A stretch of 64,000 nt of DNA from Cryptosporangium phraense (GCF_006912135.1 NZ_VIRS01000009.1:1-64000); one strand, 5' to 3'. Positions 22,354 to 32,874 are shown, numbered from the stretch's first letter. Notes: generated from the letters alone by a model not told the origin. Numbers and translations are program-made.

Positions 22354-22358
22354 TTCTT

Positions 22359-22385
22359 GGGTCCCGGGCCACAGGCCCGGGACCC
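22359..22385 (+). promoter_or_regulatory. Strong hairpin between atpD and atpC
   Basis: GGGTCCCGGGCC and GGCCCGGGACCC form a 12-bp perfect stem with an ACA triloop, starting 5 bp after the atpD stop. No T-run follows. Position and strength suggest a 3' stabiliser or partial terminator that lowers atpC expression. Confidence 0.65.
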
Positions 22386-22415
22386 ACACCCCCCACAAAA
22401 CGTTAAGGAGCAGTG

Positions 22416-22700
22416 GTGGCCGAGCTTCACGTCGAGGTCGTGTCGGTCGAGGAGAAGATCTGGTCCGGCGAGGCGACGATCCTGATCGCCCGGACGGTCG
22501 AGGGCGAGCTGGCCATCATGCCGGGGCACACGCCGCTGCTCGGTGAGCTGGTGGACCCGGGCGAGGTCCTGGTGCGCAGCGCCGACGGCGAGCACCGCTG
22601 GACCGTCCACGGAGGGTTCCTCTCGGTCTCCGACACGGGTGTCTCGGTACTGGCGGAGAACGTGAGTACCCCCGAGGGTTCTCGCGCCGGGCAGTACTGA
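22416..22700 (+). CDS. atpC: ATP synthase subunit epsilon, short form lacking the C-terminal helices
   Basis: Rotor subunit, 94 aa from the second of two adjacent GTG codons, chosen because AAGGAG lies 5 nt upstream. It contains the N-terminal beta-sandwich only (ELHVEVVSVEEKIWSGEA, IMPGHTPLLGEL, GGFLSVSDTGVSVLAENV) and stops after a short tail. The usual family length is about 120-140 aa, with a C-terminal helical hairpin that inhibits ATP hydrolysis in many bacteria. No frame of the following 28 bp restores it. Confidence 0.93.
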   Translation: MAELHVEVVSVEEKIWSGEATILIARTVEGELAIMPGHTPLLGELVDPGEVLVRSADGEHRWTVHGGFLSVSDTGVSVLAENVSTPEGSRAGQY

Positions 22701-22728
22701 GGCCGGAGCAGGCACGGGGGCGCGCGGG

Positions 22729-23157
22729 ATGACCACCGTGCTCGAGGCGGTAGCCCTGCTGCTTGCGTTCATCTTTCTGCTGCTGGCGGTGTTGTTCGTC
22801 CGTCGGCTGTTGATCGCCCGGAGCGGCGCGGTCGAGTTGTCGGTCCGGCTGTACCGGGCCCGCCTCGGCCGCGGCTGGGCGCTCGGGCTCGCCCGCTTCG
22901 CCGGTGACCAGCTGCGCTGGTACCGGCTCTTCAGTTTCAGCCCGTGGCCGCGCCGGGTGCTCACCCGTCGGGATCTGGTCGTGGTGGGGCGTCGCGACCC
23001 CAGCGAGCAGGAGACGCTCGCGCTGCTGACCGGCTCGGTCGTGCTGGAGTGCACCGACCGGAGCGGCCCGGTCGAACTCGCGATGAGCGGGTCGGCGCTG
23101 ACCGGCTTCCTCTCCTGGCTGGAGTCGGCCGCGCCGGGCTCGTTCCCTACGCGCTAG
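22729..23157 (+). CDS. DUF2550 family membrane-anchored protein
   Basis: 142 aa with one N-terminal membrane helix (about 6-26) followed by an Arg/Leu-rich soluble part with the motif LVVVGRRDPSEQE. DUF2550 proteins are found in actinobacteria right after atpC, as here, but have no assigned function. ATG start 28 bp after atpC, so it may be the last gene of the atp transcript. Its 3' end overlaps the convergent adenosyltransferase gene by 11 bp. Confidence 0.85.
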   Translation: MTTVLEAVALLLAFIFLLLAVLFVRRLLIARSGAVELSVRLYRARLGRGWALGLARFAGDQLRWYRLFSFSPWPRRVLTRRDLVVVGRRDPSEQETLALLTGSVVLECTDRSGPVELAMSGSALTGFLSWLESAAPGSFPTR

Positions 23158-23719
23158 CTCCGGGCTTCCACAGGACGTCGCCGTCCGGGTTGGCGATCCG
23201 GGACAGGATGAACAGCAGGTCCGAGAGCCGGTTGAGGTACTTGGCCGGGATCTCGTGGGTGATCTCGGGCTCGGCTTCGAGCAGCGTCCAGGTGGAGCGC
23301 TCGGCCCGCCGGACGACGGTCGTGGCCTGGTGCAGCAGGGCGGCGCCGGGCGTCCCGCCCGGCAGGATGAAGCTGTCGAGTTTGGGCAGCCGGCCGTTGA
23401 ACTCGTCGCACCAGCCTTCGAGCCGCTCGACCTGCGTCTCGGTGACCCGCAGCGGCGGGTACTTCGGGTCTTCCGCGACGGGCGTCGCCAGGTCGGCTCC
23501 GACGTCGAACAGGTCGTTCTGTACTGCTTTCAGGACGTCCGCCACCTCCGGCGCGAGCTGCCCCAGGGCCAGCGCGACGCCGATCACCGCGTTCGATTCG
23601 TTGACGTCGGCGTAGGCCCCGATCCGGGGATGCGTCTTCGGCACCCGGCTCAGGTCGCCCAGGTTGGTCGTACCGGAATCGCCGGTCTTCGTATAGATGC
23701 GGGTCAGGTGTACGGCCAT
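23147..23719 (-). CDS. Cob(I)yrinic acid a,c-diamide/ATP:cob(I)alamin adenosyltransferase, PduO type
   Basis: Transfers the adenosyl group of ATP to cob(I)alamin, giving adenosylcobalamin for mutases. 190 aa from the ATG at 23719. PduO-type motifs: TRIYTKTGDSGTT near the N-terminus (ATP binding) and RRAERSTW with RIANPDGDVLWKPG at the C-terminus. It is the expected partner of the B12-dependent ethylmalonyl-CoA mutase and MeaB encoded in this window. A TATGCT hexamer 6 nt before the ATG and no ribosome binding site suggest a leaderless message. Longer upstream starts are possible but lack support. Confidence 0.92.
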   Translation of the reverse strand: MAVHLTRIYTKTGDSGTTNLGDLSRVPKTHPRIGAYADVNESNAVIGVALALGQLAPEVADVLKAVQNDLFDVGADLATPVAEDPKYPPLRVTETQVERLEGWCDEFNGRLPKLDSFILPGGTPGAALLHQATTVVRRAERSTWTLLEAEPEITHEIPAKYLNRLSDLLFILSRIANPDGDVLWKPGASA

Positions 23720-23725
23720 CCACCG

Positions 23726-23731
23726 AGCATA
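23726..23731 (-). promoter_or_regulatory. Putative -10 of leaderless adenosyltransferase promoter
   Basis: TATGCT on the minus strand, 6 nt before the ATG at 23719; no Shine-Dalgarno in between. Confidence 0.45.
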
Positions 23732-23810
23732 GGCACCGGTCATCCACCGGACGGCCGGACCGTTGTGGACATGACACGGAGCACACGCCCGAGCCCTGTA
23801 CCGTGGCCGC

Positions 23811-25103
23811 GTGGAGCTTTTTCGAGTGACAGGTGGGACCCCACTGGTCGGTGAGGTCACAGTCAGCGGCGCCAAGAACAGCGTCCTCAAGCTGATGGCG
23901 GCGTCGCTGCTGGTCGAGGGACGGACGGTTCTCACCAACGTCCCGCGCATCCTCGACGTCACGATCATGAGCGAGGTGCTCCGGCGGCTGGGCTGCGAGG
24001 CCGCGCTCGAGGGCGACACGCTGACGATCGACGTGCCGGCGGTGCCGGGCACGGAGGCCGACTACAACCTGGTCCGCCGAATGCGGGCGTCGATCAACGT
24101 GCTGGGGCCGCTGCTGGCCCGGCGCGGCGAGGTGCGGGTGCCGCACCCGGGTGGTGACGCGATCGGGTCCCGCGGGCTCGATTACCACATCGCGGGTCTC
24201 GAGCGGATGGGCGCCGAGATCACCAGCGAGCACGGCTTCGTCGTGGCCCGGGCGTCCCGCCTGCACGGCGCGCGGATCTGGCTCGACTTCCCGAGCGTCG
24301 GCGCCACCGAGAACATCCTGATGGCCGCCGTCCTGGCCAAGGGCACGACGGTGATCGACAACGCGGCCCGCGAGCCCGACATCGTCGACATCTGCTCGAT
24401 GCTCAAGGAGATGGGCGCCGAGATCTCCGGCGCCGGCACGTCGACGCTCGAGATCGAGGGCGTCGAGGAGCTCCGTCCGGTCACCCACCGCACGGTGCCC
24501 GACCGCATCGTCTCCGGCACCTGGGCGTTCGCCGCCGCGATCACCCAGGGTGACATCATCGTCCGGCGGGGCGAGCCGCGGCACCTGGAGATCGCGCTCG
24601 ACAAGCTCAACCAGGCCGGCGCGCACATCGACCTGCTCGACCCGATGCAGCCCGGCGAGGGCTTCCGGGTCCGGATGGACCGGCGCCCCAAGGCCGTCGA
24701 CATCGTCACGCTGCCCTACCCGGGCTTCGCCACCGACATGCTGCCGATGGCGATCACGCTGGGCGCGGTGGCCGACGGGCCGTCGATGGTCACCGAGAAC
24801 GTCTTCGACGCCCGGTTCATGTTCATCAACGAGATGCTGCGCCTCGGCGCCGACGTGCGCACCGACGGGCACCACGCGGTCGTCCGCGGGAAGACCTGGC
24901 TGTCCGGCGCCCCGGTGAAGGCCACCGACATCCGGGCCGGCGTCGGCCTGGTGATCGCGGGTCTACGGGCCGACGGCGTCACCGAGGTGGCCGACGCGTT
25001 CCACATCGACCGCGGCTACCCCGACTTCCTCAGCCAGATGCGTGGGCTCGGCGCGACGATCGAGCGCATCAAGGTCGAGGACGACGAGTTCCCCGCCGTC
25101 TGA
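23811..25103 (+). CDS. murA: UDP-N-acetylglucosamine 1-carboxyvinyltransferase with Asp at the catalytic Cys position
   Basis: First committed step of peptidoglycan synthesis: transfers enolpyruvate from PEP to UDP-GlcNAc. 430 aa, standard length, two inverse alpha/beta EPSP-like domains. N-terminal motif [14 protein letters not shown] carries the conserved Lys-Asn. The active-site loop reads [12 protein letters not shown], with D116 where E. coli has Cys115; the same Cys-to-Asp change is known in Mycobacterium tuberculosis MurA and gives intrinsic fosfomycin resistance. GTG start, no ribosome binding site; TACCGT (23799-23804) ends 6 nt before it. Divergent from the adenosyltransferase gene. 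Confidence 0.96.
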   Translation: MELFRVTGGTPLVGEVTVSGAKNSVLKLMAASLLVEGRTVLTNVPRILDVTIMSEVLRRLGCEAALEGDTLTIDVPAVPGTEADYNLVRRMRASINVLGPLLARRGEVRVPHPGGDAIGSRGLDYHIAGLERMGAEITSEHGFVVARASRLHGARIWLDFPSVGATENILMAAVLAKGTTVIDNAAREPDIVDICSMLKEMGAEISGAGTSTLEIEGVEELRPVTHRTVPDRIVSGTWAFAAAITQGDIIVRRGEPRHLEIALDKLNQAGAHIDLLDPMQPGEGFRVRMDRRPKAVDIVTLPYPGFATDMLPMAITLGAVADGPSMVTENVFDARFMFINEMLRLGADVRTDGHHAVVRGKTWLSGAPVKATDIRAGVGLVIAGLRADGVTEVADAFHIDRGYPDFLSQMRGLGATIERIKVEDDEFPAV

Positions 25104-25114
25104 GAACCGATTGA

Positions 25115-25450
25115 TCAGTAGGTGCCGGGCCCGACCAGGGCCCGGGCCTGCTCGACGTCCGCGGCGAACACGAGGACCCGGACGCGGCCGCGGCCGGCCT
25201 CGGCGGTGGTCGACCGGATGTTGGCGTCCGACAGCACGGCGCGCAGCGCGTTCGCCTCGCCCCGGGAGGGCGCGACCGCGACCTCGTGGAGGAGACCGTA
25301 ATCGGTGCTCTTTCCGTCCGGACGCGGGCCCACGACCCGCTGGGTTCCGTACGTCCACCGCAACAGCAAAGCCAGGAACGCCACCACCAGGAGAGCGACG
25401 ATCGGAGCTACGACACCCGTCACGGCTCCAGTGTGCCAGCCCAGAGCCAT
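25115..25450 (-). CDS. Membrane-anchored DUF2007-like (putative signal-transducing) protein
   Basis: Short protein (111 aa from ATG 25450; a GTG at 25423 with GGAG close by would give 102 aa). One N-terminal membrane helix (APIVALLVVAFLALLLRW) is followed by a small alpha/beta domain, HEVAVAPSRGEANALRAVLS, ending VLVFAADVEQARALVG. This layout resembles DUF2007 'putative signal transducing' domains. Convergent with murA, 11 bp apart. Function unknown. Confidence 0.65.
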   Translation of the reverse strand: MALGWHTGAVTGVVAPIVALLVVAFLALLLRWTYGTQRVVGPRPDGKSTDYGLLHEVAVAPSRGEANALRAVLSDANIRSTTAEAGRGRVRVLVFAADVEQARALVGPGTY

Positions 25451-25544
25451 GCTGACGACGGCCATGTGGCTGCAGTTGCGCACACCCGTATTGTCCTGAA
25501 TAGGTGATAATGCGTACCGAGACGCTGTTAGCGGAGAGGTACGC

Positions 25545-25847
25545 ATGATGAGCCAGATCGTCACCGCCGGCCCTCGGCTCGATGCGGCGACGGTCGGTGC
25601 GCTGCGTGGACGTCTGGACGAGGCGATCGGGTCGGGTTCGGGGCCGCTCGTGCTCGATCTGAGCGCGGTCCAGACCGTCGACGCGATCGGGCTCGGCATG
25701 CTGCTCGGGGTCGAGCGCCGGGCCGCGTGCGCCCAGCGTGAACTGCTCCTGCGTGACGTGCCGCTGCGCGTGGCCCGGCTGTTGCGGGCGACGGGGCTGA
25801 GCCGGGTCCTCCGCCACGAGACGCATCACCTTGCTCGATTCACCTGA
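25545..25847 (+). CDS. STAS-domain protein without phospho-acceptor serine
   Basis: 100 aa, a single STAS (anti-anti-sigma factor-like) domain with strand LVLDLSAVQTVDAIGLGMLL. In classical anti-sigma antagonists the loop reads D-S-S/T-G-L and the serine before G is phosphorylated; here it is D46-A-I-G-L50, so neither position can be phosphorylated. No anti-sigma kinase gene is adjacent. Start ATG with GGAGAGG 5 nt upstream, and a GATAAT-like -10 at about 25506. It may bind partners constitutively; that is inference. Confidence 0.8.
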   Translation: MMSQIVTAGPRLDAATVGALRGRLDEAIGSGSGPLVLDLSAVQTVDAIGLGMLLGVERRAACAQRELLLRDVPLRVARLLRATGLSRVLRHETHHLARFT

Positions 25848-25880
25848 CCGGTTGTGGCGTGCGTCATCGCCGTAGGCCAG

Positions 25881-25894
25881 TTACCCGTCAGTAG
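25881..25894. promoter_or_regulatory. TTACY-N4-RGTAR dyad upstream of ecm
   Basis: TTACC-CGTC-AGTAG, 30 bp before the ecm ATG. Same 14-bp motif as at 39322, 39408, 49959 and 50503. Confidence 0.55.
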
Positions 25895-25924
25895 ACTTCT
25901 CGGCACCGACGCCGGAGGTGCCCG

Positions 25925-27897
<1,973 letters not shown>

Positions 27898-27919
<22 letters not shown>

Positions 27920-28950
27920 GCCTCTTCCTCTTCTTCCTTGGTCTCGGTGAGCGCGTCTAGCGCGGACGGCGTGCGGAGCATGCCGTTGCTCGCGACGGCC
28001 ACCCGCGACGCCGGGGGCAGCGCGCTGACCGACTCGACCAGGTAGTCGGCGAGGGCCGCGGCCCCGACCCGCTCGAAGTCCGAGTCGGGGTTGTACCCGG
28101 CGACGCTCCAGCCGACCAGGCCGGGCGCGCCGAGCGCGGACTTGGTGAGCGCGGCGAGCTGCTCCCAGTTCAGGCCACCGGGCAGCGGACGCTCGGTGGC
28201 GGCCAGCGCCTGCGCCGAGAGCACGCTCAGATCGACGTGCAACCACCACTGCTCGCCGGTACGCCGGATGTGCTCGACGGCCTCGATCGCGTGCCGCACG
28301 ACGGCCGCGCCCGGCACCGGGTGGGGGCCGGCCACGCCGAGATCCTGGGCCGACCGGATCCGGATGCTGCCGGACAGCGACGGGATGCCCTCGGCGGTGA
28401 GCTCGTCGGCGTCCCGGGTGCCGAGGACCGCGACCGCGCCCGGGGGCACCAGCGGCAGCCGTCTGGACAGGCCGTTGGAGAGCACCGCGTTGGTCTGCGC
28501 TAGCAGCGCCAGGCCGAGCGTGCAGTCGGACGCGACGCCGGTCGGCGACTTGTCGGGCGGCCACGCGCACTCGCGACCGGACAGCACGAGCAGGCCGGTG
28601 GGGCCCTCGGGGCGGTGCCCGGTCGCGACCAGGCCGCCGAGCAGCACCGGGTTGTCGCCGCCGAGCAGCAGCGGCAGGTTGCCGCTTCCGTGGCTCGCGG
28701 AGACCGCGTCGGCCACGCCGTCGATCATCGCGGCGAGCGCCTGCTCGTTCAGCAGACCGGTCTCGGAGTTCCGGGTCAGCGATCGGTCGCCCCCGGCCAC
28801 CGGCGGCGGCTCCTGCGGCGACCAGCCGGACGGCAGCGCCGCCCGGACGCGTCCCACCAGCCCCTGGGCGTGGACGGCGGCCGGTGCGGCGGCGGCGCCG
28901 CCCGCCCGGCCGGACGCGCTGAACGGCACGCTGATGATGTCGATCTCCAT
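27898..28950 (-). CDS. Arginase/ureohydrolase-fold protein with degenerate metal site
   Basis: 350 aa; the overall layout is that of the arginase/agmatinase/formiminoglutamase family. Family motifs are recognisable but changed: GGDHS reads GGDNP, the DAHxD motif is replaced by SGRECAWPP, and the SxDxDxxDP region reads HVDLSVLS. Most manganese ligands are therefore missing and hydrolase activity is doubtful. AGGGGGG precedes the ATG. The C-terminus is a Glu-rich tail. It lies convergent to and overlapping ecm. Could be a structural or regulatory pseudoenzyme; I cannot assign a substrate. Confidence 0.7.
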
Positions 28951-29053
28951 CGGACCCCCCTGCGGTCGTGCTGCCGGGGTTCTACCCGGTCGAGTGACCG
29001 TGACACGTTCCTGTGGCTCCTGCTACACCTCGAGGAATGAGCCGTCCACTATG

Positions 29054-29686
29054 TTACCTAAGCAGAGGGTCTGACTGAATTACGGCATTCTTTCGGGTCT
29101 TGCGGAGGCGTCGGCGGGCCCGGATCTTCCGGTAGGCCCAGACGAAGAACGCGACCATCGCGACCAGCGCCACGACGACGAGCACGGGCGCCAGGAGCGC
29201 GAGCAGGGAGAGCCCGACGCTCGCGACGTCTTCGAGGACGCTGACCACCGGCGCGGCGAAACCGGCGCTCCCGGCGTTCAGAACCGGGCGGGCGGTGGCT
29301 TTTCCGGCGTGGACGACCAGCGCGAGCACGACGCCGACGGCGATCGGCACCCAGGCGCCGTGCTCGACGAAACTGCCGGGGTCGTTCACGGTCACCGCGT
29401 CGGACGTCGCGGTGGCGCCGAACGCGAGGCCGCCTGCGGTCGGCCGGACGACGGTCTGCAGGACGTCGTTCAGCGAGTCGACGACCGGCACCTTGTCGGC
29501 GACCATCTCGATCGCCAGCAGGGCGGCCAGGATCACCAGCGCCCAGCCGCTGTCGAGCCACTGCCAGCCGGCCGGGAGCGTGACGGTGTCGGTGAAGCGG
29601 GAGAGCACCCCGAGCGTGAGCAGCGGGATGTAGGCGTTCAGACCTGACGAGGCAGCCAGACCGGTACCGGTGAGAAATTCGAGCAC
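29054..29686 (-). CDS. DUF4126 membrane protein
   Basis: 210 aa with about five hydrophobic segments, N-terminal motif GLAASSGLNAYIPLL typical of DUF4126, and a basic C-terminal tail (RKIRARRRLRKTRK). Function of the family is unknown. GTG start; ACGGTA on the plus strand (TACCGT on the gene strand, 29694-29699) is 7 nt upstream with no ribosome binding site, again suggesting a leaderless transcript. Confidence 0.85.
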   Translation of the reverse strand: MLEFLTGTGLAASSGLNAYIPLLTLGVLSRFTDTVTLPAGWQWLDSGWALVILAALLAIEMVADKVPVVDSLNDVLQTVVRPTAGGLAFGATATSDAVTVNDPGSFVEHGAWVPIAVGVVLALVVHAGKATARPVLNAGSAGFAAPVVSVLEDVASVGLSLLALLAPVLVVVALVAMVAFFVWAYRKIRARRRLRKTRKNAVIQSDPLLR

Positions 29687-29693
29687 GCTTCAC

Positions 29694-29699
29694 ACGGTA
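29694..29699 (-). promoter_or_regulatory. Putative -10 of leaderless DUF4126 promoter
   Basis: TACCGT on the gene strand, 7 nt before the GTG at 29686. Confidence 0.35.
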
Positions 29700-29729
29700 G
29701 AACCGTGGTGCGACAGTTACGCGCTGCTG

Positions 29730-29936
29730 TCAGGAAGGCGGCGTAATCGGCTCGGGGTCGGGCTGGGGCTCCGGGTCCGGGGGCAGCGGGGACGGGCCGG
29801 GCTCCGGAGACGGCTCGGGGCCCGGGTACGGGCTGGGACCGGGCGGGGGGACCGGAACCGGCGCGGGGGCCGGCGGCGGCACCGGCGGGCCCGGCATCGG
29901 CAGCGGAGGTACGCGGTTCTCGAACGGAGCGGTCAT
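29730..29936 (-). CDS. Small proline-rich protein (uncertain)
   Basis: 68-codon open frame, ATG start, in the 319-bp gap between the DUF4126 and DUF2252 genes. After MTAPFENRVPPLPMPG it is almost entirely Pro, with Glu, Gly, Ser and Asp (PEPSPEPGPSP-like repeats). No ribosome binding site is seen. A Pro-rich frame arises easily in GC-rich, C-biased DNA, so it may not be a gene; the rest of the gap shows nothing else. Confidence 0.35.
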   Translation of the reverse strand: MTAPFENRVPPLPMPGPPVPPPAPAPVPVPPPGPSPYPGPEPSPEPGPSPLPPDPEPQPDPEPITPPS

Positions 29937-30005
29937 GGGCCAGAGCGTGGCACGCTCACGCCCCGCTGTCGACGCGTCGACCGGCGCGCCGCGGGCGGCG
30001 TTCGC

Positions 30006-31406
30006 TCAGTCCGGGTCCTCGATCTCGGCCGGGAGACGTCCTAGGCGGACGGCCGCGGCCAGCGCGTCGTGGTCGGACTCGGTCTGGTCGGCGTAGGCCA
30101 CCGCGAACGACGCGATCGCCTGGTCGAAGTCGTCACCGTCGCCCGTGTCACCGTCCACGTAGCCGCTCAGCACGCGCGGATCCGCCGACTGGGCGTGCGA
30201 CCGCGCCAGCACCGCGCCCACGACCCGGGCGTAGTCGTCGAGCTGGTTCGGCTTCAGCAGCGCCGGGTCGATGCTGCCCTTCATGTCGCGGAACTGGCGG
30301 ACCAGGAACGGCCGGCCGTCGACCGTCGTCCATCCGAGCAGGATGTCGCTGACCGTCTGCATCCAGCGCTGCCCGCGCACGATCCGCTCGCCGTTGTGCT
30401 CGTACGGTGTCGCCTCCACGTACGGCGCCAGCGCGGACGGACCGGCCTCCTTCACCTGCAGCACGAGCGCGTCCTCGCCGTTGCCGTGCAGCAGGACGAT
30501 GAAGCTGCGCCGTCCGACGCTGCCCAGCCCGACGACCCGGTGCGCGATGTCGGCCACCGAGTACCGCTGGAGCAGTTGCTTGAGCTCGTCGTCGAGGCAG
30601 CCGCTGGCGTACTCCTCGAGGCCGTCCAGCACCGACTGCTCGGTCTCCGGGCTCACGTGGGCGAGGATCGGCGGGTCGTCGACGAACCGCCAGTGGTCGG
30701 TCTCGGCCCGCTCGGCGAACTTCTCGACGACCCGGCGGCTGGTGTTCCTCCGGGCCTTCTTGCCGATCCTCTTGAAGACTTCGCCGAGCTGATCGACGTC
30801 GAAATGGTCGATCGTCTTCTCGTCGGTGGTCAGGTAGAACGCGTCCAAGATCGGCATGTGCGCGAGCTCGCGCAGGGCGGCGCGGTAGGTGCGGGCCGCG
30901 TCGGACGCGGCCGCACGGGCGCGGCCCTCGTCGACGCCGGCCTCGCGGCCGGCCACGACGAGGCTGGCCGCCAGACGCTTGAGGTCCCATTCCCAGGGTC
31001 CGACGACGGTCTCGTCGAAGTCGTTGACGTCCATCACCAGACGACGCTCGGGCGACGCGTACAGGCCGAAGTTCGATGCGTGGGCGTCGCCGCAGATCCA
31101 GGCCGTGATGCCGGACGTCGGGGTGGGCGCCAGATCGGCCGCCATCAGACCGGCGCTGCCGCGGAGGAACGCGAACGGGGACGCGACCATCCGGCCGACG
31201 CGGAGCGCGATCAGCTGGTCGACGCGGCCTTCGTTGGTGCGCTCGACGAACTCGACCGGGTCGGGGCGGTCGTGCGCGCGCCCGTAGCGGGAGTGGGTGG
31301 TGACCGGGGTCTTGTCGCGGAGCGCGACGCCGGCGGCGTGCACCTCCAGCGGATCGGACCAGGTTCCGAAGACGTGGCTGACGAATCTGCTGGTCGGTGC
31401 GCTCAC
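30006..31406 (-). CDS. DUF2252 family protein (kinase-like fold)
   Basis: 466 aa. Contains GDAHASNFG and DVNDFDET, the two DUF2252 motifs that resemble the HxDxxxxN and DxD catalytic segments of aminoglycoside-phosphotransferase-like kinases. Substrate and function are unknown. GTG start without ribosome binding site; a TAACGT hexamer (31414-31419, gene strand) lies 7 nt upstream. Divergent from nucS with a 63-bp shared promoter region. Confidence 0.85.
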   Translation of the reverse strand: MSAPTSRFVSHVFGTWSDPLEVHAAGVALRDKTPVTTHSRYGRAHDRPDPVEFVERTNEGRVDQLIALRVGRMVASPFAFLRGSAGLMAADLAPTPTSGITAWICGDAHASNFGLYASPERRLVMDVNDFDETVVGPWEWDLKRLAASLVVAGREAGVDEGRARAAASDAARTYRAALRELAHMPILDAFYLTTDEKTIDHFDVDQLGEVFKRIGKKARRNTSRRVVEKFAERAETDHWRFVDDPPILAHVSPETEQSVLDGLEEYASGCLDDELKQLLQRYSVADIAHRVVGLGSVGRRSFIVLLHGNGEDALVLQVKEAGPSALAPYVEATPYEHNGERIVRGQRWMQTVSDILLGWTTVDGRPFLVRQFRDMKGSIDPALLKPNQLDDYARVVGAVLARSHAQSADPRVLSGYVDGDTGDGDDFDQAIASFAVAYADQTESDHDALAAAVRLGRLPAEIEDPD

Positions 31407-31413
31407 GACGATG

Positions 31414-31419
31414 ACGTTA
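31414..31419 (-). promoter_or_regulatory. Putative -10 of leaderless DUF2252 promoter
   Basis: TAACGT on the gene strand, 7 nt before the GTG start at 31406. Confidence 0.4.
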
Positions 31420-31431
31420 GCGCCGCCGCGG

Positions 31432-31461
31432 TTGGATCGATGTCTGGCACCCGACTAGCCT
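31432..31461 (+). promoter_or_regulatory. Putative nucS promoter
   Basis: TTGGAT (31432-31437), 18-bp spacer, TAGCCT (31456-31461), then 8 nt to the GTG at 31470. Both hexamers are near the vegetative consensus and the start would be leaderless. Confidence 0.5.
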
Positions 31462-31469
31462 GATTCGCC

Positions 31470-32129
31470 GTGCGCCTGGTCATTGCTCGCTGCTCGGTCG
31501 ACTACATCGGTCGGCTCACCGCCCACCTGCCGCCCGCGACGCGGTTGCTGCTGGTCAAGTCGGACGGTTCGGTGTCGATCCACGCCGACGACCGGGCCTA
31601 CAAGCCGCTGAACTGGATGAGCCCGCCGTGCCGGCTGGAAGAGCAGCCCGGCGTGTGGACGGTGATCAACAAGGCGGGCGAGGAACTGCGGATCACGATC
31701 GACGAGGTGCTGCACGACTCGTCGCACGAGCTCGGGGTCGACCCCGGGCTGGTGAAGGACGGGGTCGAGGCCGATCTGCAGCGGCTGCTGGCCGAGCACA
31801 TCACGACGCTGGGGGAGGGGTACACGCTGGTGCGGCGCGAGTACCCGACCGCGATCGGCCCGGTCGACATCCTCTGCAAGGACGCGGCCGGCGGCACGGT
31901 CGCGGTCGAGATCAAGCGGCGCGGCGAGATCGACGGCGTGGAGCAGCTGACCCGCTATCTGGAGCTGTTGAACCGGGATCCGTTGCTGGCGCCGGTGAGT
32001 GGGGTGTTCGCGGCTCAGCAGATCAAGCCGCAGGCGTCGGTGCTGGCGCTCGACCGGGGGATCCGGTGCGTGACGCTCAACTACGACGCGCTGCGGGGGA
32101 TCGACGACTCGGACGGAAAGCTGTTCTAG
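31470..32129 (+). CDS. nucS: Mismatch-specific endonuclease NucS (EndoMS)
   Basis: Cuts both strands at mismatches and is the basis of the non-canonical mismatch repair of actinobacteria and archaea, which lack MutS/MutL. 219 aa. N-terminal DNA-binding domain (about 1-110) and C-terminal RecB-like nuclease domain with D133 in GPVDILC and E147/K149 in VEIKRR. The C-terminus ends in an acidic stretch followed by KLF, resembling the beta-clamp-binding tail of NucS. GTG start, leaderless by context. Confidence 0.95.
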   Translation: MRLVIARCSVDYIGRLTAHLPPATRLLLVKSDGSVSIHADDRAYKPLNWMSPPCRLEEQPGVWTVINKAGEELRITIDEVLHDSSHELGVDPGLVKDGVEADLQRLLAEHITTLGEGYTLVRREYPTAIGPVDILCKDAAGGTVAVEIKRRGEIDGVEQLTRYLELLNRDPLLAPVSGVFAAQQIKPQASVLALDRGIRCVTLNYDALRGIDDSDGKLF

Positions 32130-32130
32130 G

Positions 32131-32874
32131 TCAGAGTTGTGAGGCGCCGCCGTCGACGGTGAGTTCGGCGCCGGTCGTGAACGTCGCCTCGAACGCCAGG
32201 AACAGCACGGCCCTGGCGATCTCGTCCGGCCTCCCGAAGCGACCCATCGGGTTGTCGGCGGCCATCTGCGCCTTGGTCTGCGCGGCGACCTCGGGCGGCA
32301 GGTTGCGGTCGAGGATGCCGGTGTCGATCGGCCCGGGGCTCACCGCGTTGACCCGGATCCCGGCGGGCAGCAGTTCGCGTCCGAGGCTCCGGGCCATCAG
32401 CCGTAGCGCGGCCTTCGTCGCCGCGTACACGCTGACCATCGGATACCCGACGACGTTCACCACCGAGGTGGTCAGCACGACGCCGCTGCCCGGGTTGAGC
32501 AGCGGCGCCAGCTTCTGGACGGTGAAGTACGGGCCCTTGGCGTTGATCGCGAACACCTCGTCGTAGGCCTGTTCGGTGACGGCCTCGAACGGCGCGAAGT
32601 ACGGGATGCCCGCGTTGACGAACAGCGCGTCGATCGTCCCGAACTCGGTCTTCACCCGATCGGCCAGCGCCTCGACGTCGGCCACCGACCCGGCGTCGCT
32701 GCGGACTCCGATCGCCGCCTCGCCGAGTTGTGTGACGGCCGCGTCGAGCGTCGACTGGGTGCGCCCGGTGATCAGGACGCGGGCCCCGCCGTCCACCAGG
32801 GCGGCCGCCGTCGTCAGGCCGAAGCCGCTGCTGCCGCCGGTGATCACGACGTTCCTGCCTTCGTATGTGCTCAT
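32131..32874 (-). CDS. Short-chain dehydrogenase/reductase
   Basis: Classical SDR, 247 aa. Cofactor motif TGGSSGFG near residue 12, NAG at about 88-90, catalytic YAATK (Tyr-x3-Lys) and C-terminal LTVDGGASQL. Substrate not predictable. Divergently transcribed from a LysR gene with a 91-bp gap containing a perfect inverted repeat, the usual arrangement when the LysR protein controls the enzyme gene. Convergent to nucS, the two stops lying next to each other. Confidence 0.9.
   Translation of the reverse strand: MSTYEGRNVVITGGSSGFGLTTAAALVDGGARVLITGRTQSTLDAAVTQLGEAAIGVRSDAGSVADVEALADRVKTEFGTIDALFVNAGIPYFAPFEAVTEQAYDEVFAINAKGPYFTVQKLAPLLNPGSGVVLTTSVVNVVGYPMVSVYAATKAALRLMARSLGRELLPAGIRVNAVSPGPIDTGILDRNLPPEVAAQTKAQMAADNPMGRFGRPDEIARAVLFLAFEATFTTGAELTVDGGASQL

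Noticed and set aside
22701-22728. Frameshift at the end of atpC that would restore the C-terminal helices
   Set aside because: Only 28 bp separate the stop from the next gene, and no frame there gives helical epsilon sequence, so the protein is truly short.
25848-25924. Cobalamin riboswitch upstream of ecm
   Set aside because: The gap is only 77 bp and lacks a B12-box-like sequence; a riboswitch needs about 200 nt. The adenosyltransferase start has no room for one either.
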